Below are positions 57,019 through 64,000 of a DNA stretch of 64,000 nucleotides, piece by piece. A model generated the notes under the pieces. That model saw nothing but the letters and a program-made list of their open reading frames with translations, had not been told where the DNA came from and made no database searches. Location: assembly GCF_005280585.1 (NCBI RefSeq), contig NZ_SZVO01000002.1, positions 443,005 to 507,004 on the forward strand, written 5' to 3'. Numbering within the stretch: position 1 is the stretch's first letter; the number at the start of each line of letters is the position of its first letter. This stretch comes from Dyadobacter frigoris. Lineage in GTDB: Bacteria > Bacteroidota > Bacteroidia > Cytophagales > Spirosomataceae. A program made the translations under genes and the position numbers.

Positions 57019-57861
57019 TCATCCAACACTGAGACCTTTTCTTCTACGTAAATTCCTTTCCTGTTTCTGATTTAAATCTGGTTGCAGTCCTACACCCAAT
57101 CGTTTTTCCAGACCGCTCAACGAATAATCTCTTCCGATCTCGGAACCCTTAATCTTCGTTCCGTTTTTAGTGTTGACAAACGCAATACCGCGTCCCAGGT
57201 AGGTTCGATAGCCCTGACCTTTGAGCTTTTCTTTAAGCTCTTGAAGGGAGCGGACTACCGACAAATGTTGATCGATCAACTCTCTGAGTTTTACTATCGC
57301 TTTATTTGCAAGCTGCTCCTCTTGCCTTTCAGGGTTAGTCAGATACATATCTGGCGTAACCTGAAGCCCCAAAGTCAGCTCCATCCTCCGGCAAAATTTT
57401 CCCGTTCTGGCATAATTGTTAAAATGATCCGCCGTGTTTTTTCCGTTGTAGTTGATCCGGTTTGCAGCGACATGGATGTGCTCATGGGCCTTATCCAGAT
57501 GCCGGAAAACAATCAGCTGATTGTTTTCAAAACCGAAATCTTTGGCAAATGCGACGGAGATTTCCCTGATCTGATCAACCGTCGGTTTTTCGCCAGGCGG
57601 AAAACTGAATGACTGGTGCCATACGAACTTGTTGAGCTTTTTATTTTTATCCCGGTTACCCAGAAACTGCCTTGTCAGACTATCCATATTGTAACGACCG
57701 TCCGGCAGCTTTTCAAGTGATAGATTCTGAATATAAAGGATTTCGCCCCGAACATCATCCGGACCTAGTTGCTTGCGCTGCTCCGGTGTCAGAAGTTTGT
57801 CATAGTAGCAGTAATAAAGCAGCTCTTTGGGGTAATTGCCCAGGTTTACGTTTCCGATCAT
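57019..57861 (-). CDS. Relaxase (MobA/MOBP type)
   Basis: A 280-residue relaxase. The metal-binding HxHxH-type triad lies in KAHEHIHVAANRIN (about 124-137), and the N-terminus supplies the DNA-cleaving Tyr region (YCYYDKLL). Relaxases nick oriT and carry the strand during transfer. It overlaps MobC by 4 bases and sits downstream of the candidate oriT. The C-terminus is basic. Confidence 0.88.
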   Translation of the reverse strand: MIGNVNLGNYPKELLYYCYYDKLLTPEQRKQLGPDDVRGEILYIQNLSLEKLPDGRYNMDSLTRQFLGNRDKNKKLNKFVWHQSFSFPPGEKPTVDQIREISVAFAKDFGFENNQLIVFRHLDKAHEHIHVAANRINYNGKNTADHFNNYARTGKFCRRMELTLGLQVTPDMYLTNPERQEEQLANKAIVKLRELIDQHLSVVRSLQELKEKLKGQGYRTYLGRGIAFVNTKNGTKIKGSEIGRDYSLSGLEKRLGVGLQPDLNQKQERNLRRRKGLSVG

Positions 57862-58520
57862 GACTGTCTGTTTTTTAATAGTTCCTGCATCGACTGATTA
57901 ACCGCTTCATGCACCAACTGAGGATTTTCCAGCCGGGTATGTTTCCAGGCTTTCAGTGTATGGACAGCTTCTTCCGTCAGATAATAGCCTTCGTATTTTT
58001 CGAGCAGCTCTTTGCTTACTTTTAAAATATCGGCTGTCTTTTCCAACACACTGGCTTTGTTTTCACTTTCCGGCAGCACCTTTCCCAGATACATTTCAAG
58101 CTGCTGCATCCACTCCTCGATATCTGACAGGCTCTTTCTGATCGTCCAGATCTCAAAATCTTCAAACACCCACTTGGTAATCAGATCGGAAAGCATCCTT
58201 ACATTTTTACTGCTGTCCTGCCAGCGCTGCGAGAGCATATCCGAATCCCTTGTTTTAAGCACGGCCAGCGAAAGAATACCGCTGAGCCTTTCAAGGATCA
58301 GGATGGTTTCGGCAGTCCTTGCCGGAAGTGATTTTTTCTGTGGCCGTTTAATCGGGCTGTTCAGCGCGAGCGTTAAAAAATACTGGCTGGCTGAAAGCCC
58401 GCTTCTTTCAATGTGCTGGTTCAATAGCTCCTTTTCTTCTTTGGTCGCCCATATAGAAAAATGGGATCTTCTGACAATCTTTTCATTTTTGGCTGGTCTG
58501 CCTTTTTGTTTCTTTTCCAT
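57858..58520 (-). CDS. MobC-like relaxosome accessory protein
   Basis: A 220-residue protein. A basic N-terminus (KKQKGRPAKNEKIVRRSHFSIWAT) and a helix with RSGLSASQYFL fit MobC-type proteins that bind oriT and help the relaxase melt it. A long helical middle follows. It is the gene just upstream of the relaxase, and overlaps it by 4 bases. Confidence 0.8.
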   Translation of the reverse strand: MEKKQKGRPAKNEKIVRRSHFSIWATKEEKELLNQHIERSGLSASQYFLTLALNSPIKRPQKKSLPARTAETILILERLSGILSLAVLKTRDSDMLSQRWQDSSKNVRMLSDLITKWVFEDFEIWTIRKSLSDIEEWMQQLEMYLGKVLPESENKASVLEKTADILKVSKELLEKYEGYYLTEEAVHTLKAWKHTRLENPQLVHEAVNQSMQELLKNRQS

Positions 58521-58586
58521 AATCTTGAAAATTTGTAAGTGGTCTCTGGCAATGAGCTATGAGCCCAAAGGCGAATAGCTGGGGGT

Positions 58587-58644
58587 CAAGGGGGCTGTGC
58601 CCCTTGCAAGCTTCCGCCGGTCGCCGTTTTTACGGCGTACCGGC
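58587..58644. other. Candidate transfer origin (oriT)
   Basis: Two hairpins in the spacer before MobC: CAAGGGG / CCCCTTG (58587-58593, 58600-58606) and GCCGGTCGCCGT with ACGGCG-T-ACCGGC (58616-58644, one bulged base). Paired inverted repeats next to MobC and relaxase genes are the usual oriT layout. The nick position cannot be called. Confidence 0.6.
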
Positions 58645-58812
58645 GATAGCTTGATTTGGAGAAGCCAACGCCTATGATCTATTGCAGCTGAAATGTTTCT
58701 AAAATGGCTCTTATGATTGCCCTTTCGGGCTGACTTTGGCTTATTGTCGCCTGCCTTGACGTACTTGTGCTTAATTTTTGGACTATTTGAGATCAATAGG
58801 AAAGGTTTGGGA

Positions 58813-59346
58813 TCATTCTAGCCTTTTTAGGGGCACTTTGACCACTTTTTGCCTTTCGTCAAACTCGTAGGTCTGTCCGAAGATGTGTCTGCCCTTTTTG
58901 ACCGGCTTTAAGATCAGGTAAACAACCCCGTCATCCTTTGTCAATTCCCCCTGACTGATCAGGTATTCATAGCTGGTGACGTTACGGTAGCTGCGGACAG
59001 TGTCTTTCAGATTTTCATAATCCTTATACGTACTCATGTAAACGTAAAAGAAAATACCCAGGATCAACGCGCAGACAGCGTACGGAAGGCTCCGCCCAAA
59101 ACCGTAACGAAAAGCTTCCGGTTTTGAGCTGAAGTGTATCTGTTTGACGGAGCCTTTGAAGGTTTCACTGAGCCTTTTGTTTTCTCTCAGGTTTGCCAGC
59201 AGCTGCATATTCATTTTATTAAACTGCACCTGATTGTCCAGCATCGTGATCGCCGTCCAGTCATCCATCTCCATGCCGTAGCGGGCAAGGTAATCTGCCT
59301 TGATAAGCAGCAGTTCTTTCTGCTGCAGTGGAGTCTGATCAGTCAT
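58813..59346 (-). CDS. Membrane protein of the mobilisation block
   Basis: A protein of about 177 residues (ATG at 59346, 8 bases inside the ParA end). One transmembrane helix (SLPYAVCALILGIFFYVYM, about 85-103) divides a helical cytoplasmic N-terminal half from a beta-rich C-terminal half likely outside. It is co-transcribed with the ParA-like gene and could anchor the transfer machinery. Confidence 0.65.
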   Translation of the reverse strand: MTDQTPLQQKELLLIKADYLARYGMEMDDWTAITMLDNQVQFNKMNMQLLANLRENKRLSETFKGSVKQIHFSSKPEAFRYGFGRSLPYAVCALILGIFFYVYMSTYKDYENLKDTVRSYRNVTSYEYLISQGELTKDDGVVYLILKPVKKGRHIFGQTYEFDERQKVVKVPLKRLE

Positions 59347-60040
59347 AGCGAAAGTTGATATCAAGTTCTCTTATCAGTCTTTTTCTTGGACCACGATCAT
59401 AATCTTCCAGGGCTAGCCCCTTGCTTACTCCAGAGAGTATTTCTGTACCAACGTATGTCTCCGGTTCAAAGTCACCGAACCTTCGGAAAGTGATGCCCAT
59501 GTTCTCACAGTTCTCAGCGAGTTCCTTTGCCAGTTCAGGAAACTTACGAAATCCGGTAACACTTTCCCACACCGTAATCTTAAAGTCATCTCTTACAACT
59601 TTTACCATTTTAAGCAGATATTCAACCGAAGCATTGTATGCACCCGCGCCACCGATGACAATGTGAAATTCGATGTCCATGTCATCGGCAAATTCTCTCA
59701 GAGGCAATTGCACGTCATCAAACTCAATTAATGCCGGAAGCTGCTCGCTTTCCGGTGCACCCAGATCAATGTATACTTCCTGATAACGGCTCCGGGATAG
59801 CTTATCCAAATAAACAAAAAGATTGTCCCGCTGAATGGCTGCTCTTTCATTCAAAAGACTTACTGTATCAAGCTTGTCTTCATCTACAAAGCTCAGCTGA
59901 CGTCTGCTTGTAAACGTAGAGGCATCCATGTCTACAAATAAACAATTCTCTTTGTGATGGTTTTTAAGAGCCATCAGATACATCAGAAGCGATTTACCAA
60001 CGCCCCCTTTAGACTGGGCAATAAAATGTAGCTTTTTCAT
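59339..60040 (-). CDS. ParA/MinD-like partition ATPase
   Basis: A 233-residue ParA-family ATPase with deviant Walker A KGGVGKS (about 11-17) and FVDMDAS. ParA-like proteins position DNA or the relaxosome. Gene order (excisionase-like, small protein, ParA, membrane protein, MobC, relaxase) is a recurring Bacteroidota mobilisation block. It overlaps the preceding gene by 4 bases. Confidence 0.85.
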   Translation of the reverse strand: MKKLHFIAQSKGGVGKSLLMYLMALKNHHKENCLFVDMDASTFTSRRQLSFVDEDKLDTVSLLNERAAIQRDNLFVYLDKLSRSRYQEVYIDLGAPESEQLPALIEFDDVQLPLREFADDMDIEFHIVIGGAGAYNASVEYLLKMVKVVRDDFKITVWESVTGFRKFPELAKELAENCENMGITFRRFGDFEPETYVGTEILSGVSKGLALEDYDRGPRKRLIRELDINFRYD

Positions 60041-60375
60041 AATGAGTCAAGTTTAGATCCTGTGAAAATTGGATTTTTCAATTCTTCCTGGTTTGTCCAG
60101 ATTTCTTTCTTTACGCTTTTCTTTTCTACCGTATGCTGCTCTTTTTCAGCAGTTTCTGGCTGAGCTGTTTTCCACTGATTGCAATGGGCCCGGATGTATT
60201 TGACATCCTGACGGTTTACCAATGCAAAGCCTAGATCGGCATTGATCAGCTCGATGGTAAACCGGGCGGAATGCTGCTGCTGAAAATAGTGTTCGTAATA
60301 CTCGTATAGTTTCCTGCGCCTTCTGACATCCCTGCTTTCTAAAAGCCGGATGAGCTGCTCTTTGCTTGCTTTCAT
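60037..60375 (-). CDS. Small protein between excisionase and ParA
   Basis: A 112-residue protein (ATG at 60375, giving an ATGA overlap with the excisionase-like gene). The middle (SRDVRRRRKLYEYYEHYF) is basic and the C-terminal third looks disordered. No family was recognised. It may be a ParB-like or DNA-binding partner for the ParA, judged by position only. Confidence 0.6.
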   Translation of the reverse strand: MKASKEQLIRLLESRDVRRRRKLYEYYEHYFQQQHSARFTIELINADLGFALVNRQDVKYIRAHCNQWKTAQPETAEKEQHTVEKKSVKKEIWTNQEELKNPIFTGSKLDSL

Positions 60376-60671
60376 ACCGGCTGGGTTTGAGATGATAGAG
60401 ACACATCCTGCCAGCCATTCAGTATTTTCCACTGCTGCAGAACATCTTTGAAAAAATACAACCGACCTCCCTGACGGATGTGCGGGATCCTGTTGTGAGC
60501 GCATTGGTAGTAAAGCGCATGCTTTGAAATCCCACCCAGAAAGACGCGCGCCTGGCGGGTATCCAGAAGCATAGCGGCGTGTTGTCCGGTGTCCGATGAA
60601 TTAACCCGGACTAAAATGGTTTCCAAATCGACGACTGTTAGATCCGAAACTTTGGTTTGACTGTTTATCAT
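60372..60671 (-). CDS. Excisionase-type winged-helix protein
   Basis: A 99-residue protein with a MerR/excisionase-like helix-turn-helix: LDTRQARVFLGGISKHALY, then RIPHIRQGGRLYFFKDVL, the typical wing of this family. These proteins help excise elements or regulate transfer genes. It opens the mobilisation block and overlaps the next gene by 4 bases. Confidence 0.82.
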   Translation of the reverse strand: MINSQTKVSDLTVVDLETILVRVNSSDTGQHAAMLLDTRQARVFLGGISKHALYYQCAHNRIPHIRQGGRLYFFKDVLQQWKILNGWQDVSLSSQTQPV

Positions 60672-60792
60672 ATTGCAGCTCGTTTTAGTAAAACATGCTG
60701 CAAAGTTGATCCGGGCAAATCACAAAAACATTCCCGCAGTTCCGGCGGGAATGAAAAGAACATAAAAGTGAAATTTCAGGCCGGGATCGGCA

Positions 60793-61683
60793 CTATAAAT
60801 CCCGAATCAGCAACGTACAATCCTGGACATATTTATGCCGCGGCTGGCGGACACTGCAATTAAAAGCATCCTGCTGTTCGGGTTGAAACGCCTTGACAAA
60901 TGAGTCCCTTGAAATATGATGGGAAAGCCAGCTATCAAAGAGCGCTGCGATTTGTGTAGCCATGAGCTCCTGGGCAATATGTCCTTGTTTGTTGAGCACA
61001 TAATACAAAGCCGCCAGTTGCAGTCTTGCGCCTCTGCCGGTATTCCGGAATCTGTAAACGCCATCGTTATCTGTTGGAGCGATCCACTGTTCCCGCGTTA
61101 GAACTGAAATCAACCGCTCGAATTTCTGCCGCTTCTCTCTCTGGTCTGCACCGGAAAGTACCTGACAGAAATGTTCATACGCAGACTTTTTCGAAGATTT
61201 TACAGCCATTGGCTGAGTTGATGCTGATAGAAAAGGTGCAATTGCCGTTTCTAACTCCAACTTCCATTGGTTACAATCGATATCTGAGGGCGGCTGGATT
61301 CCGGATGGTAATGCTTCAAGCCATCTGTAAATTTCAAGAATTGTCTGCTTTTTGGCTTCCCAGGAGCTGTAATCCTTTCGGGCCAGAAGCTGATCAAAGA
61401 TCTGGCGGTTATTTTTAAGAAGAAAATACATTCTTTTCCTTACCATCTCGATCCGCTCTCTTTTGAAAGCTGTTAGATACCAGAGGTTCAGGGGTTTTTC
61501 CAGATACCTTTCATAATCATCCAGGTAATTTTCGGTATCATCATAAATCGAGAATATATACCGATTATGGTAAAGAATAAGCATCCTGTTCAGACAGGTG
61601 AGCTCATTTTGATAAAATACCCCGGTAAATTCCTCTGACAGGTACTTAAGTAAGGGATACTGTAAATTTGAATGTAGGTTCAT
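60793..61683 (-). CDS. Conserved-looking protein of the mobilisation block
   Basis: A 296-residue helical, charged protein; the start at 61683 has GGAGAGAGAG just upstream. No family was recognised, but proteins of this type precede excisionase genes in Bacteroidota mobile elements, as far as I recall. Rich in aromatic and basic residues, it may bind DNA or a recombinase. Confidence 0.6.
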   Translation of the reverse strand: MNLHSNLQYPLLKYLSEEFTGVFYQNELTCLNRMLILYHNRYIFSIYDDTENYLDDYERYLEKPLNLWYLTAFKRERIEMVRKRMYFLLKNNRQIFDQLLARKDYSSWEAKKQTILEIYRWLEALPSGIQPPSDIDCNQWKLELETAIAPFLSASTQPMAVKSSKKSAYEHFCQVLSGADQREKRQKFERLISVLTREQWIAPTDNDGVYRFRNTGRGARLQLAALYYVLNKQGHIAQELMATQIAALFDSWLSHHISRDSFVKAFQPEQQDAFNCSVRQPRHKYVQDCTLLIRDL

Positions 61684-61863
61684 CTCTCTCTCCGTTTTCG
61701 TTCTACACAATTAACCTATACAATGCCTGTTAAAAAAAACTTTGTACCAAATTTAAAAAAGCAGGTAGAGATTACTGCAACCTAGTTAAAAACCAAATAG
61801 GTGACGACCTCTAAGAATGATGAAAAAATTGGATACGAAATATGGAGTCTTGGCATTCCGTTG

Positions 61864-61937
61864 TAACTAATCGCGTAGCGCATCAAATTTACTAACTCAT
61901 AATCAGTAGGTTCCTGGCTCGATTCCAGGTAGGGACA
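61864..61937 (+). tRNA. Decayed tRNA-Met(CAU)-like remnant
   Basis: The sequence keeps a CAT anticodon loop (CTCATAA) on a stem with one mismatch, a 5-base T-stem (CCTGG / CCAGG), and an acceptor strand TAGGGAC plus A. The D-arm is degenerate, the T-loop begins C instead of T, the 5' acceptor does not pair and CCA is absent. It cannot be functional. It differs from the tRNA-Met at 13.3 kb and marks a third insertion point or an old island edge. Confidence 0.65.
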
Positions 61938-62834
61938 CTTTAAAATCAATAACTTAGCGAATTTCACTAGATCCTTTTTCTTTTTTGTGCAATACAAATT
62001 TGTTTATTAGCCTGGTTGCAAGTGAGAGCATTGATGTATTTTCATTCACGAGCATTTTCTACAACTTGTTGATAAACTTCACTTGAATAGTTGATAGGTA
62101 GGAGAATTGAATGCAATACCTCAATAATCTCATCCAATCATCGTAAAAATTTTCCTTCTCGGATTTCACCTAAGCCCTGACAACTAACAGATATAAGCAC
62201 TGATTTTAATTCCTCATTATTTCGATTTGTTCGCTGAACACGAACAAACGAGTAAAACGAACATATGTTTAACAGATTTCCTGATGCGTGCTATGGAGAA
62301 ATTCGGACCTGTATGACGATTTTGTGTCTATGTATCCATCTAGTTTAAAATAAGGGGAGAAGCATTTAATCTACTTGATGAAAGATTGCTTTTTGTGAGA
62401 CAACTACCATATTATCTTCTGTTCAGTCCGGCGCTTTAATGGCTAACACCGCAATCTATTATTGTTTCAGTTTACTAGTAAATTTCCTTTGACACACAGT
62501 GCCAGTTAACAGCTTTGCTGTAAATGTTATGATGATAATCTAGTAGTCTAACATTATCATATTTTATATGTTGAATCTTTTACTTAGATAAATTTTAAGG
62601 TCAAACCAACTAGCTAACATTAAAATAATTCGTTTTTAATGTTTGGTCATATTAAGTAGACTTGTCACCGACGCCACTAGCACATCCAGGAAATTTTTAG
62701 AAAAATACGTTCTATCCGGTCTAAATAGCTACGCTGGGCATTACGTATTACCGTGATTTTTTCAGAAAATTGAAAGCAAATCGTTTAAAAGAATCCCTGC
62801 TTAGGATCAAATCCATTTTCCCAGTAAACATTCC

Positions 62835-62861
62835 GTCACAAATCTTGTCAATATTTGTGAC
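62835..62861. promoter_or_regulatory. Inverted-repeat operator of a dead AbiE pair
   Basis: GTCACAAAT (62835-62843) and ATTTGTGAC (62853-62861) are exact reverse complements 16 bases upstream of the broken AbiEi-like gene. It matches the placement of the repeat before the intact pair at 22.3 kb. Confidence 0.5.
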
Positions 62862-62876
62862 AAGAAATCAATTATC

Positions 62877-63492
62877 ATGGCGACATTAGGCACTGAGAAA
62901 CAGATAGAAAGAATAGTTAAGGCAAAACATCGGGGTTCGCTTATGTTCCCCGAAGATTTCTCCTCATATGGTTCATCTGAAGCTGTAAGAAAAGCGCTGG
63001 AACGCTAGGAGGATAAAAATGTGCTTGTACGGGTGGCCCAGGGAATTTATGTAAGGCCCAAAGAAAGCCCCTTAATTGGAGCTGTGATCCCAACTGCAAG
63101 AGGAGGTCGCGGAGGCAATTGCAAAAAGAGATAAAGTAAGAACAGTCCCCAGCGGGAGCTATGCACTGAATGCCCTTGGATTAAGTACGCAGATTCCAAT
63201 GAAGATTGTTCCTTTAACCGATGGGTCCCCCCGCGAAATCAAAGTGGGCAGGCGAACCATTAAGTTTAAAAAGGTTTCGCCTAAGAATCTTCTTGCAAAG
63301 GGGAAAGTTAGCAGGCTGGCAATTCAGGCACTGAAAGAACTGGGCAAGGAAAATATCAGTGAGCATGAAGAAAAAATGATTTTAAAGATGTTGCATACAG
63401 AAGATAAAGCTACCCTTAAACAGGGTATTGCTTTGGCTCCGGTATGGATTCAGAAAATAATGAGTAAAGCTTTGCACGATGTCGAGAAGTAA
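62877..63492 (+). pseudogene. Broken AbiEi-type antitoxin gene
   Basis: The frame from ATG 62877 reads as an AbiEi-like winged-helix protein (EKQIERIVKAKHRGSLMFPEDF, ALER), then hits a TAG near 63007 and, after a frameshift near 63100, resumes as SGSYALNALGLSTQIPMK and continues to a normal stop at 63492. At least two lesions make it a pseudogene. It precedes a broken AbiEii-like gene. Confidence 0.8.
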
Positions 63493-63688
63493 TTTTAATG
63501 GTTTAAAAGCCGAGAAAAAAAAGGCAATTTTCGACACCATCAGTAATGAAACCGGAATGCCGGCATTCGCGGTTGAAAAAGATTAGTGGGTAACAGAAAC
63601 ACTGGCGATCATCTTCGAAATGAGCGTCAGCGATCACCTTGTCTTTAACGGGGGTACATCTCTAAGCAAGGCCTTAATGTCAGCATAA
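63479..63688 (+). pseudogene. Broken AbiEii-type toxin gene
   Basis: From ATG 63479 the frame reads SNETGMPAFAVEKD then a TAG where the intact toxin has Tyr (EKDYWVT), then WVTETLAIIF and FNGGTSLSKA, then a stop at 63686-63688. The remaining 250 or so codons are missing. It overlaps the broken antitoxin by 14 bases, as in working pairs. Confidence 0.8.
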
Positions 63689-63829
63689 TCAATATCAGAG
63701 TAATTTTTCCCTGTTGATCCTGTTAATCTGTTTACGCCCTCGTAACTATTATAATCCCCTTGGTAAAACGATTTTCTCCCTTGCCTCGCCATTCCTCTGA
63801 ACTAATGGAGTCAGTATCAACCGATCTTG

Positions 63830-64000
63830 TGAAAGGTTGCTCGTTGCCAGGGAATCAGGAGCTATCCTCCCTTAATTTAAAGTATGCAGAAGCTCACCCA
63901 AATAGGTACTGCGCTTTCAAAAAAGTTAAGATCTCTGGGGTATACGATCATTGAAAGTTATCCGGGCGACGCACAGGATATCCTTGGAATTCCCAGAAAA
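63830..64000 (+). pseudogene. DUF429-like gene fragment, broken, runs off the window
   Basis: From 63884 the frame reads MQKLTQIG, then SLGYTIIESYPG and AQDILGIPRK, which resembles the middle of DUF429 (predicted RNase H-like nuclease) proteins. Upstream in the same frame, CQGIRSYPPLI also fits but is cut by a TAA at 63878 and a TGA at 63830. The gene continues past the window edge. Confidence 0.45.

Larger units (their letters stand above)
61711..62876. other. Decayed non-coding DNA with a tRNA remnant
   Basis: About 1.17 kb with stops in every frame. Apart from the tRNA-like remnant and an inverted repeat near its end, nothing was recognised. It looks like old insertion-junction DNA. Confidence 0.45.

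Noticed and set aside
58557..58796. A 79-codon minus-strand frame before MobC.
   Set aside because: It overlaps the candidate oriT hairpins and its basic, low-complexity product matches no family.
61782..61997. A 71-codon minus-strand frame.
   Set aside because: It is antisense to the tRNA-like remnant.
1..64000. CRISPR arrays, insertion sequences with transposases, and retron or diversity-generating reverse transcriptases.
   Set aside because: No regularly spaced repeats, no transposase DDE motifs and no reverse-transcriptase YxDD context were found.

Overview
The window looks like a stack of integrated mobile elements and defence genes from a Bacteroidota genome, most likely the Cytophagales group. 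The reasons are an AT-rich sequence, weak ribosome binding sites, promoters of the TTTG / TAnnTTTG type, Bacteroidetes-style recombinases, an excisionase-ParA-MobC-relaxase block and an ArdA antirestriction protein. The species assignment is inference. No ribosomal or clear housekeeping gene was seen.

Layout. (1) 1-13.3 kb: a Nudix hydrolase, orphan small genes and a compact minus-strand operon of five genes: lipoprotein, permease and ATPase of a NitT/TauT-type ABC importer, a nitrilase fused to a P-loop NTPase, and a NACHT NTPase fused to a formylglycine-generating-enzyme (FGE) fold. The region closes with a P4-type integrase and a tRNA-Met(CAU) 3' remnant at 13249-13300. (2) 13.4-25 kb: toxin-antitoxin-rich ground with a Fic protein carrying an AbiEi-like N-terminus, an AbiEi/AbiEii pair flanked by two paralogous membrane proteins, decayed copies of these genes, a radical SAM/SPASM enzyme with a candidate precursor peptide, and a resolvase. 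(3) 25.7-39 kb: a complete SspABCD phosphorothioation operon. It converges on a five-gene minus-strand operon encoding a GIY-YIG nuclease, a DGQHR protein, a dual-GHKL kinase, a receiver protein and an unknown protein. No SspE was recognised. (4) 39.3-42.5 kb: a tyrosine integrase, a tRNA-Leu(UAA) 3' remnant and a large serine recombinase whose 3' end runs through that remnant. (5) 42.6-56.7 kb: ArdA, the IetA/IetS AAA-subtilase pair, two small conserved-looking proteins, an Mrr-like nuclease, a DUF2971 protein, a SWIM/SNF2 helicase with a HEPN-type partner, a Cro/C1-type regulator and a transglutaminase-like protein. (6) 57-61.7 kb: a mobilisation module with a candidate oriT. (7) 61.8-64 kb: a decayed tRNA-Met-like remnant followed by pseudogenes (AbiEi, AbiEii, DUF429-like).

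How it fits together. The three tRNA 3' remnants all lie on the plus strand, and two sit next to recombinase genes. This is what serial insertion into tRNA genes leaves behind. The cargo is mostly anti-phage or anti-plasmid. The two assemblies most likely to be new are the ABC importer/nitrilase-NTPase/NACHT-FGE operon at 3.6-11.1 kb and the phosphorelay/DGQHR/GIY-YIG operon paired with SspABCD at 32.2-39 kb. All family assignments were made by reading motifs; no database search was run.
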